Below are positions 1 through 8,630 of a DNA stretch of 44,066 nt, one piece after another. Made by a program: the position numbers and the translations under genes. The DNA lies in NCBI GenBank assembly GCA_900766895.1, contig CAAFXF010000047.1, positions 1 to 44,066 on the forward strand, in the 5' to 3' direction. Positions within the stretch are counted from its first letter, which is position 1. The number at the start of each line of letters is the position of its first letter. This DNA is from Clostridia bacterium. Lineage in GTDB: Bacteria; Bacillota; Clostridia; Oscillospirales; Acutalibacteraceae. Below the pieces are notes generated by a model, which worked only from the letters and a program-made list of their open reading frames with translations, made no database searches and was not told the origin of the DNA.

Positions 1-126
1 GTTAGGCAATAAAGAGTAATCCGAATCGTGGCTTAAATTGGCTGATTTGCCCTTACTCTGCGTTAAAAAGACTCGGAATACATAAAGTATTCAAGCGATT
101 TTGTACTTTTATTTTTATGTTAAGTG

Positions 127-135
127 TGATATAAT
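127..135 (+). promoter_or_regulatory. Extended -10 promoter of the GH51-like gene
   Basis: TGA followed by a perfect TATAAT (130-135) lies 28 bases before the chosen ATG at 164. No good -35 is seen at normal spacing, so this would be an extended -10 promoter. Bases 1-126 hold no gene I can support. They contain short inverted repeats (AGAGTAA 13-19 with TTACTCT 53-59; GAATAC 76-81 with GTATTC 87-92), perhaps the end of a repeat or terminator of a gene outside the window. Confidence 0.5.
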
Positions 136-163
136 TGTTTTATCATTTATTGTGAGGATAAAT

Positions 164-2554
164 ATGAAAAGGATTATTTCTGCATTGATAGCTATGTGCG
201 TTGTGCTTTGTGTTTGCTTGCCTGCATATGCTCAATCAAACGCAACGCTGAATATTTCAAAAAATGATATTGGTGAAAAGACATCTCCGTCTTTATATGG
301 CTTAACGCTTGATGAATCTTCGTTTGCCACTGACGGAGGCTTGGTGTCTAATATGGTGTGCAACAATTCCTTTGAGTATTCCGACAATCCTGAATACGCG
401 TGGAGCTTTAACGGCGTGTCGCCTGTTGTATCCTCTCAGGGTGCAATCAATTCCAACAACCCAACCTACGAAACCGTAACCGTTGAGTCAACGGGAAATA
501 TGATAAACAGGGGCTACACACCGCTTTTTGACAGCAAGGGGAATTATGACGAGTCTGTTGCCAATGGAGAGGGTATGAGCTTTGTTAAGGGCAAGACATA
601 TCTGTTTTCCTGCTACCTAAGGAATATTGATTTTGACGGAAAAATCGGTGTGTTCATTGACTCAAAGGGCAATAGGGCAGACCCTGTTCAGCTTAATATT
701 AATTCTGTGGGCAAAAGGACCTGGACAAAGGTTAATGTGAAAATTAAGTCAAGTGCAACAGAAAGCGGTAGGCTCGGTATAAGCTTTAACGGAACAGGCT
801 CGGTGTGTATTGATTATGTTACACTTTGCCCTGCTGACAGCTACGGTACAGGGGATGAATGGAAATATGTAACCTTGCGACAGGATATGGTGGATGCAAT
901 AAAAAATCTTAAGCCGTCATATCTGAAATTTCCGGGTGCGTGCTCGGTTGAAGATATAGATTTTTCGTGGAAAAACACTATCGGTGAGCCGTCACTTCGT
1001 AAGCAATATGCAGGTTCCGAAAACGATTATTCAAAGGGTCTTGCCGTAAACAACACAAGTCTTATGGGGTATCACGAATACTTTCAGCTTGCAAGGGATA
1101 TAAACGCAATTCCCGTTGCTGTTGTCGGTGCAGGCGTTGCCTGTCAAACAAACGGCAGGTATGAGGCGTATTTACAGGCAATGAACAAAACCTATATGAC
1201 CGACGAGCAGTGGGAGGCATATCTTGTAAACGAGTGCGGATATAAAAAGAGTGAGGTCGCTCAAAGAACGCAGTACATTGACTCGCTCGGTGTAAAGAGC
1301 GTAGATGATTTTGATGCCTTTGTTGACAGTATGTCGTTAAGTCCCGACACGGCAGAATTCACAAATTATGCACAGGATGTGCTTGACCTAATTGAGTATG
1401 CCAACGCTCCGTCAACGGCGGGCTATTGGGCGTCGCTTCGCAGCGCTAACGGCAGCGAGCAACCGTTTAACCTTAAATATATTCAGGTTGGCGGGGACAA
1501 TTACGGTGAGGTATATTGGCGTAATTTTGAGGCATTAAAAAAGATAATTAACAAAAAATATCCCGATATTGTTGTTTTGGCTTCAACCGGATTTGCAGGT
1601 AACGGAGTAGAGTTTGACACGGCGTGGAACAGAATAGGTACAGATGCTATGGTCAGCGAAAACGTGACGGACAGGAGGGAATACCCATTGGCACAGTTTG
1701 TTACAAGGTACGACAGCTATGCAACCGACGGTACGGATGTAACGGTGCAATATAAAAGTGAGGCCTTGAAAAAGGGTACACAGATAAAAGACAATAATCT
1801 TTTCTGTGCCGTGCAGGAGGGTGCGTTTGCTACCGGGCTTGAACGCAACAGCGGTGTTGTCAAAATGTCGAGCTATATGACTGCGTTTTCTAAAATAGAT
1901 GCCGGTAAAAATACGCAAAGCCTTGCTTGGTTTGATAATGAAAGTATTGTGCTGACACCAAGCTATTACACACAAATGATATTTGCGAATAATTACGGTG
2001 GCAACTATGTCAATTCCAATCTTTCGGCCGACGATGACGGTATCTATCAAAGTGTAACCGTTGATGAGGGCGCACAGGCGTTGTACATAAAGCTTGTTAA
2101 TGTCAGCGGTTCAAGGCAAACCGTAAGCATAAACCTGAATGGATTTGATGACATTTCGGTTGCATCTGTGCAAAGTGTCGGCGGTGACACAAAAACCTCC
2201 TTTAACAGCCTAAAAAGGCAAACCGTTGCTCCTGTGCAACAGGATTTGGAGTTTGAGGCAAGTGCTCTTGATGTTGAGCTTTCGCCATACAGTGCCAATG
2301 TTGTTAGAGTCGGATACGGTCAAAACAGCGGTGCAGGCTTCTTTAACCTGCCCGACAGCATAGATACGGAGGTTAAATCATATATTCCTATGGGAACTGT
2401 AATTTTTATTATTTTGGTAATTATACTATTTGTTTTGGGTAGCTTTGGCGGATACTTTGCCTATTCAAAGCTTGTGCTTGGCGGCAAGGGTATCAAGGAT
2501 GTAAAAAGAGCGATGAAGGAGAAAAAGGACGATGACGACAGCAAAGAAGAATAA
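164..2554 (+). CDS. Membrane-anchored GH51-like (alpha-L-arabinofuranosidase-like) protein, probably catalytically inactive
   Basis: 796 aa. The ATG at 164 is chosen over 101 because it follows GTGAGGA (152-158) and opens a clean signal peptide ending AYA-Q near residue 24. The body matches the GH51 type found in plants and bacteria: KFPGACSVEDIDFSWKNTIG near residue 255, and TGLERNSGVVKMSSYMTAF then TPSYYTQMIFANN further on. The acid/base motif GNE is here GGDN, with Asp 445 where Glu is expected. The nucleophile site (family VGEYA) reads VQYKS, with Tyr 530 at the Glu position and Glu 533 three residues later. A single membrane helix spans about 744-768, followed by a charged cytoplasmic tail. 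The predicted topology is a secreted domain held at the membrane by its C-terminus. Family assignment is fairly firm; loss of activity is inference. It could be a carbohydrate-binding or sensing protein. The 3' end overlaps the next gene by 23 bases. Confidence 0.75.
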   Translation: MKRIISALIAMCVVLCVCLPAYAQSNATLNISKNDIGEKTSPSLYGLTLDESSFATDGGLVSNMVCNNSFEYSDNPEYAWSFNGVSPVVSSQGAINSNNPTYETVTVESTGNMINRGYTPLFDSKGNYDESVANGEGMSFVKGKTYLFSCYLRNIDFDGKIGVFIDSKGNRADPVQLNINSVGKRTWTKVNVKIKSSATESGRLGISFNGTGSVCIDYVTLCPADSYGTGDEWKYVTLRQDMVDAIKNLKPSYLKFPGACSVEDIDFSWKNTIGEPSLRKQYAGSENDYSKGLAVNNTSLMGYHEYFQLARDINAIPVAVVGAGVACQTNGRYEAYLQAMNKTYMTDEQWEAYLVNECGYKKSEVAQRTQYIDSLGVKSVDDFDAFVDSMSLSPDTAEFTNYAQDVLDLIEYANAPSTAGYWASLRSANGSEQPFNLKYIQVGGDNYGEVYWRNFEALKKIINKKYPDIVVLASTGFAGNGVEFDTAWNRIGTDAMVSENVTDRREYPLAQFVTRYDSYATDGTDVTVQYKSEALKKGTQIKDNNLFCAVQEGAFATGLERNSGVVKMSSYMTAFSKIDAGKNTQSLAWFDNESIVLTPSYYTQMIFANNYGGNYVNSNLSADDDGIYQSVTVDEGAQALYIKLVNVSGSRQTVSINLNGFDDISVASVQSVGGDTKTSFNSLKRQTVAPVQQDLEFEASALDVELSPYSANVVRVGYGQNSGAGFFNLPDSIDTEVKSYIPMGTVIFIILVIILFVLGSFGGYFAYSKLVLGGKGIKDVKRAMKEKKDDDDSKEE

Positions 2555-3521
2555 GATTACCTTTATTTCCTCTGTCACATCCCCCGAGAGGGCATATGCC
2601 AATATTCCGGAGCTCGACGGATATGATGTTAAGTTTTTTACCATACTTGACGAGCCAAGCGAAATTATCAAAAACGCGTGCGATACAGAATTTTTGATTG
2701 TTGACGCCATGGGTAAGGTTGATGCTCGGGTGATTGATGCCATGCCTAATCTAAGGCTTATTCAATCAGAGGGAGTAGGCTATCAGGGAATTGATGTTGC
2801 ATCTGCAACGAAAAAAGGTATTCCTGTTTGCAACAACAAGGGTATCAACGATACTGCTGTTGCCGAGTCTGCCGTGTTCCTCATTCTCGCCTGCCTTAAA
2901 AATTACAATGAGGGCGTCAAGGCAGTTTATGACGGCAGACAGATAGAGAAAAAGGCAGAATCCTTTGGTGTTGTCAGAGAGCTGTCGGAATGTACGGTAG
3001 GACTTGTCGGCTTTGGTGATATAGCACGGCAGACCGCAAGGCTGTTAAATGCCTTTGGTGCAAGGGTTGTGTACTATAACCGCACAAGGTATACAGAGCT
3101 TGAAGAAGAGCTTTGTGCCGAATATGTCAGCCTTGATGAGCTACTTGATATTAGCGATTTTGTGTCGCTTCATCTTGCGGTATCCGATGAAACCAGGGAG
3201 ATTGTTAATGCTGATTTTCTTGCAAAAATGAAGAATACGGCATATCTTATCAATACGGCAAGAGGTGACTTGGTGGACAATTCTGCCCTGTATGATGCAT
3301 TGAAAAACGGCAAAATAAAGGGCGCAGGGCTTGATGTTATTGCTCCGGAGCCCGTTACGGCAGACAATATTCTGCTTGATGAAGCAATAAAGGGTAAGCT
3401 GATTATCACCCCGCACATAGCAGGAATTACAGCACTTACGGTCAAAAAGCTCTACCGCAACTGCTATGATAATATTCAGCGTGTGCTAAACAATGAACAA
3501 CCGAATAACAGGATAAATTAA
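2532..3521 (+). CDS. D-isomer specific 2-hydroxyacid dehydrogenase (NAD-dependent)
   Basis: 329 aa, normal family length. It should interconvert a 2-keto acid and its D-2-hydroxy acid with NAD(H) in the cytoplasm; the exact substrate cannot be told (3-phosphoglycerate, lactate, glyoxylate and others are possible). The Rossmann motif GLVGFGDIARQ and the catalytic triad are present: Arg 244 (NTARG), Glu 273 (APEP) and His 295 (TPHIAG). The ATG at 2532 lies inside the end of the GH51-like gene, with AAGGAG just upstream inside that coding region, so the two are probably cotranscribed and translationally coupled. The functional link to a surface glycosidase-like protein is unclear. Confidence 0.85.
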   Translation: MTTAKKNKITFISSVTSPERAYANIPELDGYDVKFFTILDEPSEIIKNACDTEFLIVDAMGKVDARVIDAMPNLRLIQSEGVGYQGIDVASATKKGIPVCNNKGINDTAVAESAVFLILACLKNYNEGVKAVYDGRQIEKKAESFGVVRELSECTVGLVGFGDIARQTARLLNAFGARVVYYNRTRYTELEEELCAEYVSLDELLDISDFVSLHLAVSDETREIVNADFLAKMKNTAYLINTARGDLVDNSALYDALKNGKIKGAGLDVIAPEPVTADNILLDEAIKGKLIITPHIAGITALTVKKLYRNCYDNIQRVLNNEQPNNRIN

Positions 3522-3552
3522 AAGAGAGAGTTGTACACGCTCTCTCTTTCTT
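3521..3552. terminator. Bidirectional intrinsic terminator
   Basis: A perfect 10-bp stem (3521-3530 with 3540-3549) around a 9-base loop sits between the convergent dehydrogenase and trmL genes. It has a T-rich tract on the plus side and A-rich sequence on the other, so it can serve both. Confidence 0.75.
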
Positions 3553-3553
3553 T

Positions 3554-4054
3554 TTACCATTCTAAATTGTGAAGTTTGCCTTTTTGGACTAATTCGGGGT
3601 AGTTCCATTGACGCAGGACCTCGTATGTGCCGATTGCTACCGCGTTTGAGAGGTTCAGGCTTCTTATTATCCCACGCATCGGCATACGCACACAGGTGTC
3701 GTGGTTATCCTTGAGGAGCTCCTCCGGCAGTCCCTTCGTTTCCTTGCCGAAAACAAGGTAGCAATGGTTTGGATACTCAACATCCGAGTGTGCCTGCTCT
3801 GCCTTGGTGGTAAAGTAGTAGAATTTGCCGTTCTTGTTTTTTTCAAAAAACTCATCGGTGCTGTCGTAAAAGGTGATGTCAAGCTTGTCCCAATAGTCAA
3901 GACCTGCTCTTTTTACCTGCTTGTCCGTGATGTGAAAGCCCATAGGTCCTACAAGGTGCAGTCTTGCTCCTGTTGCGGCACAGGTGCGTGCTATGTTGCC
4001 CGTGTTTTGCGGAATTTCGGGCTCAATAAGTACAATGTTAAGCGAGTGCTCCAT
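3554..4054 (-). CDS. trmL: tRNA (cytidine(34)-2'-O)-methyltransferase
   Basis: 166 aa SPOUT-class methyltransferase. It 2'-O-methylates the wobble nucleotide of tRNA-Leu isoacceptors using S-adenosylmethionine. Diagnostic segments are the N-terminal IVLIEPEIPQNTGNIARTCA, the central YLVFGKETKGLPEELL, and the C-terminal RSLNLSNAVAIGTYEVLRQ, which forms the SAM-binding trefoil knot. Full length for the family. It is last in the dusB-nagA-trmL operon and its start overlaps the end of nagA by 17 bases. Confidence 0.93.
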   Translation of the reverse strand: MEHSLNIVLIEPEIPQNTGNIARTCAATGARLHLVGPMGFHITDKQVKRAGLDYWDKLDITFYDSTDEFFEKNKNGKFYYFTTKAEQAHSDVEYPNHCYLVFGKETKGLPEELLKDNHDTCVRMPMRGIIRSLNLSNAVAIGTYEVLRQWNYPELVQKGKLHNLEW

Positions 4055-5147
4055 CTATGTAAACCTCTTTTATGTTCAAATTTTCATCGGCAACAATGAG
4101 GTCAGCACATTTACCGACTGCAATTGAGCCTATTTTGTCATCCTCTCTGATAACCCTTGCAGGATTGATTGTGCATGATTTTAATGCGGTTTTGAAATCA
4201 ATGCCTATTTCCAAAAGGTTTTTGAACTCGTCAAATACATTTGTGATAGAAGCCGCGATTGTGCCGTCCTCAAGCTTTGCAACCTTGTAGCCGTCCTTAA
4301 CATATGTCATCTGACCGCCAAGCTCATATTCGCCTATACCGAGACCGGCGCCACGCATTGAGTCGCTGATTACGCAGGCTCTGTCCTCGCCCAAAATGCT
4401 AAATGCGTTTCGCAAAACCGTTGGACAAATATGCTCACAGTCGCAGATAAGCTCGGCTGTAATATCGCTGTCAAGCACAGCGCCGACAATTCCTGCCTCT
4501 CGGTGAGTCATAGGAGTCATTGCGTTAAACAGATGGGTCGCGTGAGCAATTCCATTATCTATTGACTCTCTTGCCTCTTTTTCATTTGCACAGCTGTGAC
4601 CGATAGAAATCGTCATTTTTTGCTTTAGCTGTGTGATAAACTCACCTGTGTTGCCTACCTCGGGAGCAATGGTGATAAGCTTTATTTTGTCGCAAATATC
4701 AAGCAATTCGTTAACCTCGTCAATGCTTGCATTGCGGATAAACTCTCTGTTTTGTGCACCCGCCTTTGCGCTTGCAATGTACGGACCTTCAAGATTTATT
4801 CCAACAAGCTTTGACTTAGGGGAGGTGAACCGGTTTGCCTCCTCGGCTATTGCCTTTAGCTTTTCGTACGGTAAGGTCATAGTCGTTGCGCAAAAGGAGG
4901 TAACACCCTTTGATGCAAGATATGTGCTGATTTTTGCAAAGCTGTCGGCTGTGCCGTCAGAGCAATCCGCACCGTTGCCTCCGTGAATATGTATGTCAAT
5001 AAAGCCGGGAAGGATAATATTCCCACGCATATCAACACCATCGTCGTTGATAATTCCTATTTCGGTAATTGTTCCGTTTTCAATTTTTATATCGCCGAAT
5101 TCCTTTTCAAACTCCTCGTTATAAAATGTACAATTTTTAAGTATCAT
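4038..5147 (-). CDS. nagA: N-acetylglucosamine-6-phosphate deacetylase
   Basis: 369 aa amidohydrolase. It removes acetate from GlcNAc-6-phosphate to give glucosamine-6-phosphate, in amino-sugar catabolism and cell wall recycling. Visible motifs are IDIHIHGG (metal ligands), NLEGPYI, IGHSCA, ATHLFNAMTPM and VISDSMRGAGLG with the catalytic Asp. The usual ADG-x-H segment reads CDCEH, a Cys for the common Gly. The start codon overlaps the dusB stop by one base. No nagB or GlcNAc transporter is in view, so the partner enzymes are elsewhere. Confidence 0.93.
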   Translation of the reverse strand: MILKNCTFYNEEFEKEFGDIKIENGTITEIGIINDDGVDMRGNIILPGFIDIHIHGGNGADCSDGTADSFAKISTYLASKGVTSFCATTMTLPYEKLKAIAEEANRFTSPKSKLVGINLEGPYIASAKAGAQNREFIRNASIDEVNELLDICDKIKLITIAPEVGNTGEFITQLKQKMTISIGHSCANEKEARESIDNGIAHATHLFNAMTPMTHREAGIVGAVLDSDITAELICDCEHICPTVLRNAFSILGEDRACVISDSMRGAGLGIGEYELGGQMTYVKDGYKVAKLEDGTIAASITNVFDEFKNLLEIGIDFKTALKSCTINPARVIREDDKIGSIAVGKCADLIVADENLNIKEVYIDGALA

Positions 5148-6109
5148 TATTCCGTCTCCTTAATGATGCGGTATGAAAGCTCCTGAAGCTGTTCAAAGTG
5201 CTCGTATTTGCTGATTTCGGCACGAAGCTTTGCTCCGCCTCGCATACCCTTTGTGTAGTATGCGGCATGGTGCCTTGCCTCTCGCATAGCCGTGTATTCG
5301 CCCTTGTATTCGATTATTTTCTGAATATGCTTAAGCATTACATTCATTTTTTCGATGGTTGACGGCTCCGGTATTACCCTGCATTCGCCGAGATATGCGT
5401 TTATTCTTGAAAAAAGCCAGGGATTGCCGAGAGCACCTCTGCCAATCATTATTGCATCTGCGTTTGTTTTTTCAAGCATAATTGCCGCTGTTTGCTCGTC
5501 GATAATATCACCGTTTGCTATAACGGGAATGTCAACTGCTTTTTTTACATCTGCGATTATTTGGTAATCAACCGTACCGCTGTACATTTGCTGACGCGTT
5601 CTGCCGTGAACGGCTATTGCGCTTGCACCTGCTTTTTGTGCAAGGGTTGCCATTTCTATTGCGTTGACGCTGTCATCATCCCAGCCCTTGCGGATTTTTA
5701 CGGTTACGGGAAGGTCAACAGCCTCAACAACCGCCTTTGTTATTTCGTATGCAAGCTGTGGATTTTTCATAAGGCTTGCACCGCCGCCGTTCATTGCAAC
5801 CTTTGGCGCAGGACAACCCATATTTATGTCGATTACATCAGGCTTGAATTCAAGGCATTTTATTGCCGCCTGTGCCATAATCTGCGGATCGTCGCCGAAT
5901 ATCTGTGCTCCGCACGGCCTTTCGTTACCTATGGTTAAAAGCTCTGCACTTTTTTTGTCACCCATGGTAAGCCCCTTGGATGACACCATTTCCGTTACGG
6001 TATATGCGGCACCGAACTGAACGCACAGCTCTCTGAATGCTCTGTCGGCTATGCCTGCCATCGGTGCCAAAAAAGCAATATTTTCCAAATTCAAATTGCC
6101 GATTTTCAT
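5147..6109 (-). CDS. dusB: tRNA-dihydrouridine synthase (DusB type)
   Basis: 320 aa FMN-dependent TIM-barrel enzyme that reduces specific uridines in the tRNA D-loop to dihydrouridine. Motifs are FLAPMAGIADRAFRELC at the N-terminus, DINMGCPAPKV holding the catalytic Cys region, AIAVHGRTRQQMYSG, and MIGRGALGNPWLF for phosphate/FMN binding. The C-terminal helical domain is present. First gene of the dusB-nagA-trmL unit, with its own promoter just upstream. Class B is judged by overall similarity and is less certain than the family. Confidence 0.88.
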   Translation of the reverse strand: MKIGNLNLENIAFLAPMAGIADRAFRELCVQFGAAYTVTEMVSSKGLTMGDKKSAELLTIGNERPCGAQIFGDDPQIMAQAAIKCLEFKPDVIDINMGCPAPKVAMNGGGASLMKNPQLAYEITKAVVEAVDLPVTVKIRKGWDDDSVNAIEMATLAQKAGASAIAVHGRTRQQMYSGTVDYQIIADVKKAVDIPVIANGDIIDEQTAAIMLEKTNADAIMIGRGALGNPWLFSRINAYLGECRVIPEPSTIEKMNVMLKHIQKIIEYKGEYTAMREARHHAAYYTKGMRGGAKLRAEISKYEHFEQLQELSYRIIKETE

Positions 6110-6137
6110 AAAAAATTACCTCTGTTATTCTGCTGAT

Positions 6138-6166
6138 AATATACCATATTAATAACGAGAAATCAA
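6138..6166 (-). promoter_or_regulatory. Promoter of the dusB-nagA-trmL unit
   Basis: On the minus strand, TTGATT (6166-6161), a 17-base spacer and TATATT (6143-6138), preceded by TG as an extended -10. The spacing to the dusB ATG leaves a leader of about 20 bases. Confidence 0.6.
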
Positions 6167-6254
6167 ATAATTTAGTTACAATATATGAATATTTGGTAGT
6201 TTTCTACAATTAATATAAAATGTAAAAAAAGTCATTGACATATTTGTAATAATA

Positions 6255-6271
6255 TGTTACTCTTTTGTTAC
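6255..6271 (+). promoter_or_regulatory. WalR-like box between dusB and murA
   Basis: TGTTAC-N5-TGTTAC matches the published WalR (YycF) direct-repeat consensus TGTWAH-N5-TGTWAH at every position. It lies in the 401-base gap between dusB and murA, about 135 bases upstream of the likely murA -35. A TTGACA at 6235-6240 just upstream could place the box over an alternative start site. The gap is otherwise AT-rich with no supported gene. Confidence 0.4.
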
Positions 6272-6405
6272 CTATTGCGATACAAAATATAGTTAATTTA
6301 TCGGAGTATCAAGCACAAACACAATATATAGTGTGTTTTTATTTTTTGAGCAATATATTTAGATTTTATACAATTTACATTTTGGTAAAAATAGATGGTA
6401 TATTG

Positions 6406-6434
6406 TTCACTTTGATGATAATTTTTGATATAAT
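6406..6434 (+). promoter_or_regulatory. Probable murA promoter
   Basis: TTCACT (6406-6411), a 17-base spacer and a perfect TATAAT (6429-6434). The leader to the murA GTG would be about 70 bases. Confidence 0.55.
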
Positions 6435-6510
6435 TTACATCGTAAAAATGCGTGATTTTGATTACAGTTACTACTTTATATATAATTTCCTAATGAACGG
6501 AGGGTGAATC

Positions 6511-7797
6511 GTGGATAATTTTGTAATTAACGGTGGGCATGAATTGTTCGGCGAGGTTGAAATCAGCGGAGCAAAGAATGCGGCAGTAGCTATTATCCCG
6601 GCAGCTCTTTTGGCAGAGGATACCGTCAGAATAGAGAACATTCCGCAAATCAGCGATGTTCAGCTTATTATAGAAATTCTCAGCAGAATGGGTGCACAAA
6701 TTAAGGTTGTAAACAAAAATACCCTTGATATAGACACTACAAATATAAACTATCAAAGCGTTCCGTATGAGCTTACATCTCATTTCAGGGCAAGCTATTA
6801 TCTTATCGGCGCAATGCTTGGCAGATTCAGCAAAGCAGAGGTGGCGCTTCCGGGCGGATGTGATTTCGGTGTAAGGCCGATTGACCAGCATGTTAAGGGC
6901 TTTAAGATGCTTGGCTCACAGGTTGATATTATTGACGGTGTTGTTTGTGCAAAGGCGGACAAGCTTGTCGGCACACCGATTTATATGGACGTTGTCTCTG
7001 TGGGTGCAACAATCAACATTATGCTTGCGGCTGTTAAGGCAAGAGGTCTTACTGTTATTGAAAATGCGGCAAAGGAGCCACATATTGTTGACCTTGCAAA
7101 CTTCTTAAACTCCATGGGCGCAGATGTCCGCGGTGCAGGTACGGATGTTATCAAAATCCGTGGCGTAGAAAAAATGCACGGCTGTACCTATTCTATTATT
7201 CCCGACCAAATTGAAGCAGGAACATATATGGTTGCGGCGGCTGCGTGCGGCGGTGATGTTCTTATTAAGAATGTTATTCCAAAGCACCTTGAGTCTATTT
7301 CGGCAAAGCTTGAAGAGGCAGGCGCAGAGGTTATAGAATACGACGACGCTGTACGCGTAACTCGCTTTAAGGCACTTACAAAGTGCAATGTAAAAACTAT
7401 GCCTCATCCGGGCTTCCCAACCGATATGCAACCGCAGATGGCAGTGCTTTTGTCCATCGCAAACGGTACAAGCATTTTGTCCGAAAGTGTTTGGGACAAT
7501 CGCTTTCAGTACGTTCAACAGCTGTTGAGAATGGGCGCTGATATTCAGGTTGACGGTAAGGTTGCCGTTATTGTCGGTGTTCCAAAGCTTGACGGTGTAA
7601 CCGTTAGAGCAACCGACCTGCGTGCAGGTGCGGCAATGATTATTGCCGGCTTGGTTGCAGACGGCACAACAACAGTTGAAGATACAATTTATGTAGAACG
7701 CGGATACGAAGACGTTGTTGAAAAATTTGCTTCAATAGGCGCCGACATCAGACGCGTTGCGGTTAAGGAAGACTCCGCAGTGCAAACAGCAGGTTAA
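6511..7797 (+). CDS. murA: UDP-N-acetylglucosamine 1-carboxyvinyltransferase
   Basis: 428 aa, full length. It transfers enolpyruvate from PEP to UDP-GlcNAc, the first committed step of peptidoglycan synthesis, and is the target of fosfomycin. The N-terminal SGAKNAAVAIIPAALL and the active-site loop LPGGCDFGVRPID are present, with Cys 117 at the position that fosfomycin alkylates. The GTG start at 6511 follows GGAGGG. A terminator hairpin follows directly, so murA is probably transcribed largely alone. Many Firmicutes carry two murA copies; whether there is another cannot be seen here. Confidence 0.95.
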   Translation: MDNFVINGGHELFGEVEISGAKNAAVAIIPAALLAEDTVRIENIPQISDVQLIIEILSRMGAQIKVVNKNTLDIDTTNINYQSVPYELTSHFRASYYLIGAMLGRFSKAEVALPGGCDFGVRPIDQHVKGFKMLGSQVDIIDGVVCAKADKLVGTPIYMDVVSVGATINIMLAAVKARGLTVIENAAKEPHIVDLANFLNSMGADVRGAGTDVIKIRGVEKMHGCTYSIIPDQIEAGTYMVAAAACGGDVLIKNVIPKHLESISAKLEEAGAEVIEYDDAVRVTRFKALTKCNVKTMPHPGFPTDMQPQMAVLLSIANGTSILSESVWDNRFQYVQQLLRMGADIQVDGKVAVIVGVPKLDGVTVRATDLRAGAAMIIAGLVADGTTTVEDTIYVERGYEDVVEKFASIGADIRRVAVKEDSAVQTAG

Positions 7798-7805
7798 GAA
7801 AATGC

Positions 7806-7833
7806 AGTCCTCGTCACAGACGGGGACTTTTTT
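7806..7833 (+). terminator. Intrinsic terminator after murA
   Basis: Stem of about 10 bp (7806-7815 with 7819-7828, one G-T pair), 3-base loop, then six T. The walJ ribosome site GAGG begins right after the T run, so walJ depends on readthrough or on a promoter not recognised here. Confidence 0.7.
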
Positions 7834-7844
7834 GAGGTAATTGT

Positions 7845-8630
7845 ATGGCAAAGGCGTGTCAGCTGTTTTCAGGCAGTAAGGGTAATTCAATATATGTCGC
7901 ATCATCGTGCGGGAAATTTCTTGTTGACGCAGGCGTCAGTGCGAAAAGGCTTGATGAAAAGCTTTTGTCTATCGGTGTGGACCCTGATGAGCTTGACGGT
8001 ATTTTTATTACACATGAGCATACGGACCATATCGGTGGCTTGCGTGTTTTTTCTGCAAAGCACAACCTGCCTGTTTTTGCTCACAGAGATGTTGTTTCAA
8101 AAATTAAGGACGGAGATTTTGTTAAGGACGGCGTTCCTGTTTATGAAATTGAAAAAAATATGGAGCTTTGCGGGGTGGAGATTGTTCCGTTTGAAAACAG
8201 CCATGATAGTGTTGCCTGCGTTGGCTATCGCTTCAATTTCGGCGAACGCTCAATTTCCGTTTGCACCGATACGGGCTATGTTACCGACCAAGCGAAAAAT
8301 GCACTGCGCGGTACCGATATGATTTATCTTGAGTCTAATCACGAGGTCACAATGCTCCAAAACGGAATTTATCCTTATCCGCTAAAGCAGAGAATTTTGT
8401 CTGCAAAGGGGCATTTGAGTAATTTCGCCTGCTCCGAATTTGCAAAGGAGCTTGTCACATCGGGCACAACCCGGATAGTGCTTGCCCATTTGAGCAGGGA
8501 AAACAACATACCCGATGTTGCACGTCAGGCAACCTTGTGTGCACTTGATGAAGCAGGGTTTAACGAAAATGTTGACTTTCGTTTGTATGTATCTCCTGAA
8601 GAATGTTATGAAAGACCGATTGTATTATGA
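7845..8630 (+). CDS. walJ: MBL-fold metallo-hydrolase of the WalJ/YycJ family
   Basis: 261 aa, the usual length. Metallo-beta-lactamase fold, likely a DNA-processing or phosphoesterase enzyme; in Bacilli walJ belongs to the walRK operon and influences DNA replication/division coordination. It shows LFSGSKGNSIYV at the N-terminus, the metal motif THEHTDHIGGL, and YycJ-typical IYLESNHEVTML and ILSAKGHLSN. The ATG at 7845 follows GAGGT. It overlaps rlmH by an ATGA junction, a pairing also found in Bacilli. No walR or walK is in the window. Confidence 0.88.
   Translation: MAKACQLFSGSKGNSIYVASSCGKFLVDAGVSAKRLDEKLLSIGVDPDELDGIFITHEHTDHIGGLRVFSAKHNLPVFAHRDVVSKIKDGDFVKDGVPVYEIEKNMELCGVEIVPFENSHDSVACVGYRFNFGERSISVCTDTGYVTDQAKNALRGTDMIYLESNHEVTMLQNGIYPYPLKQRILSAKGHLSNFACSEFAKELVTSGTTRIVLAHLSRENNIPDVARQATLCALDEAGFNENVDFRLYVSPEECYERPIVL

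Noticed and set aside
1583..2050. 155-codon antisense frame in the GH51-like gene
   Set aside because: Shadow of the real gene; composition and lack of signals do not support it.
6265..6507. 80-codon open frame upstream of murA
   Set aside because: Very AT-rich, hydrophobic by composition, crosses the likely murA promoter and lacks a ribosome site.
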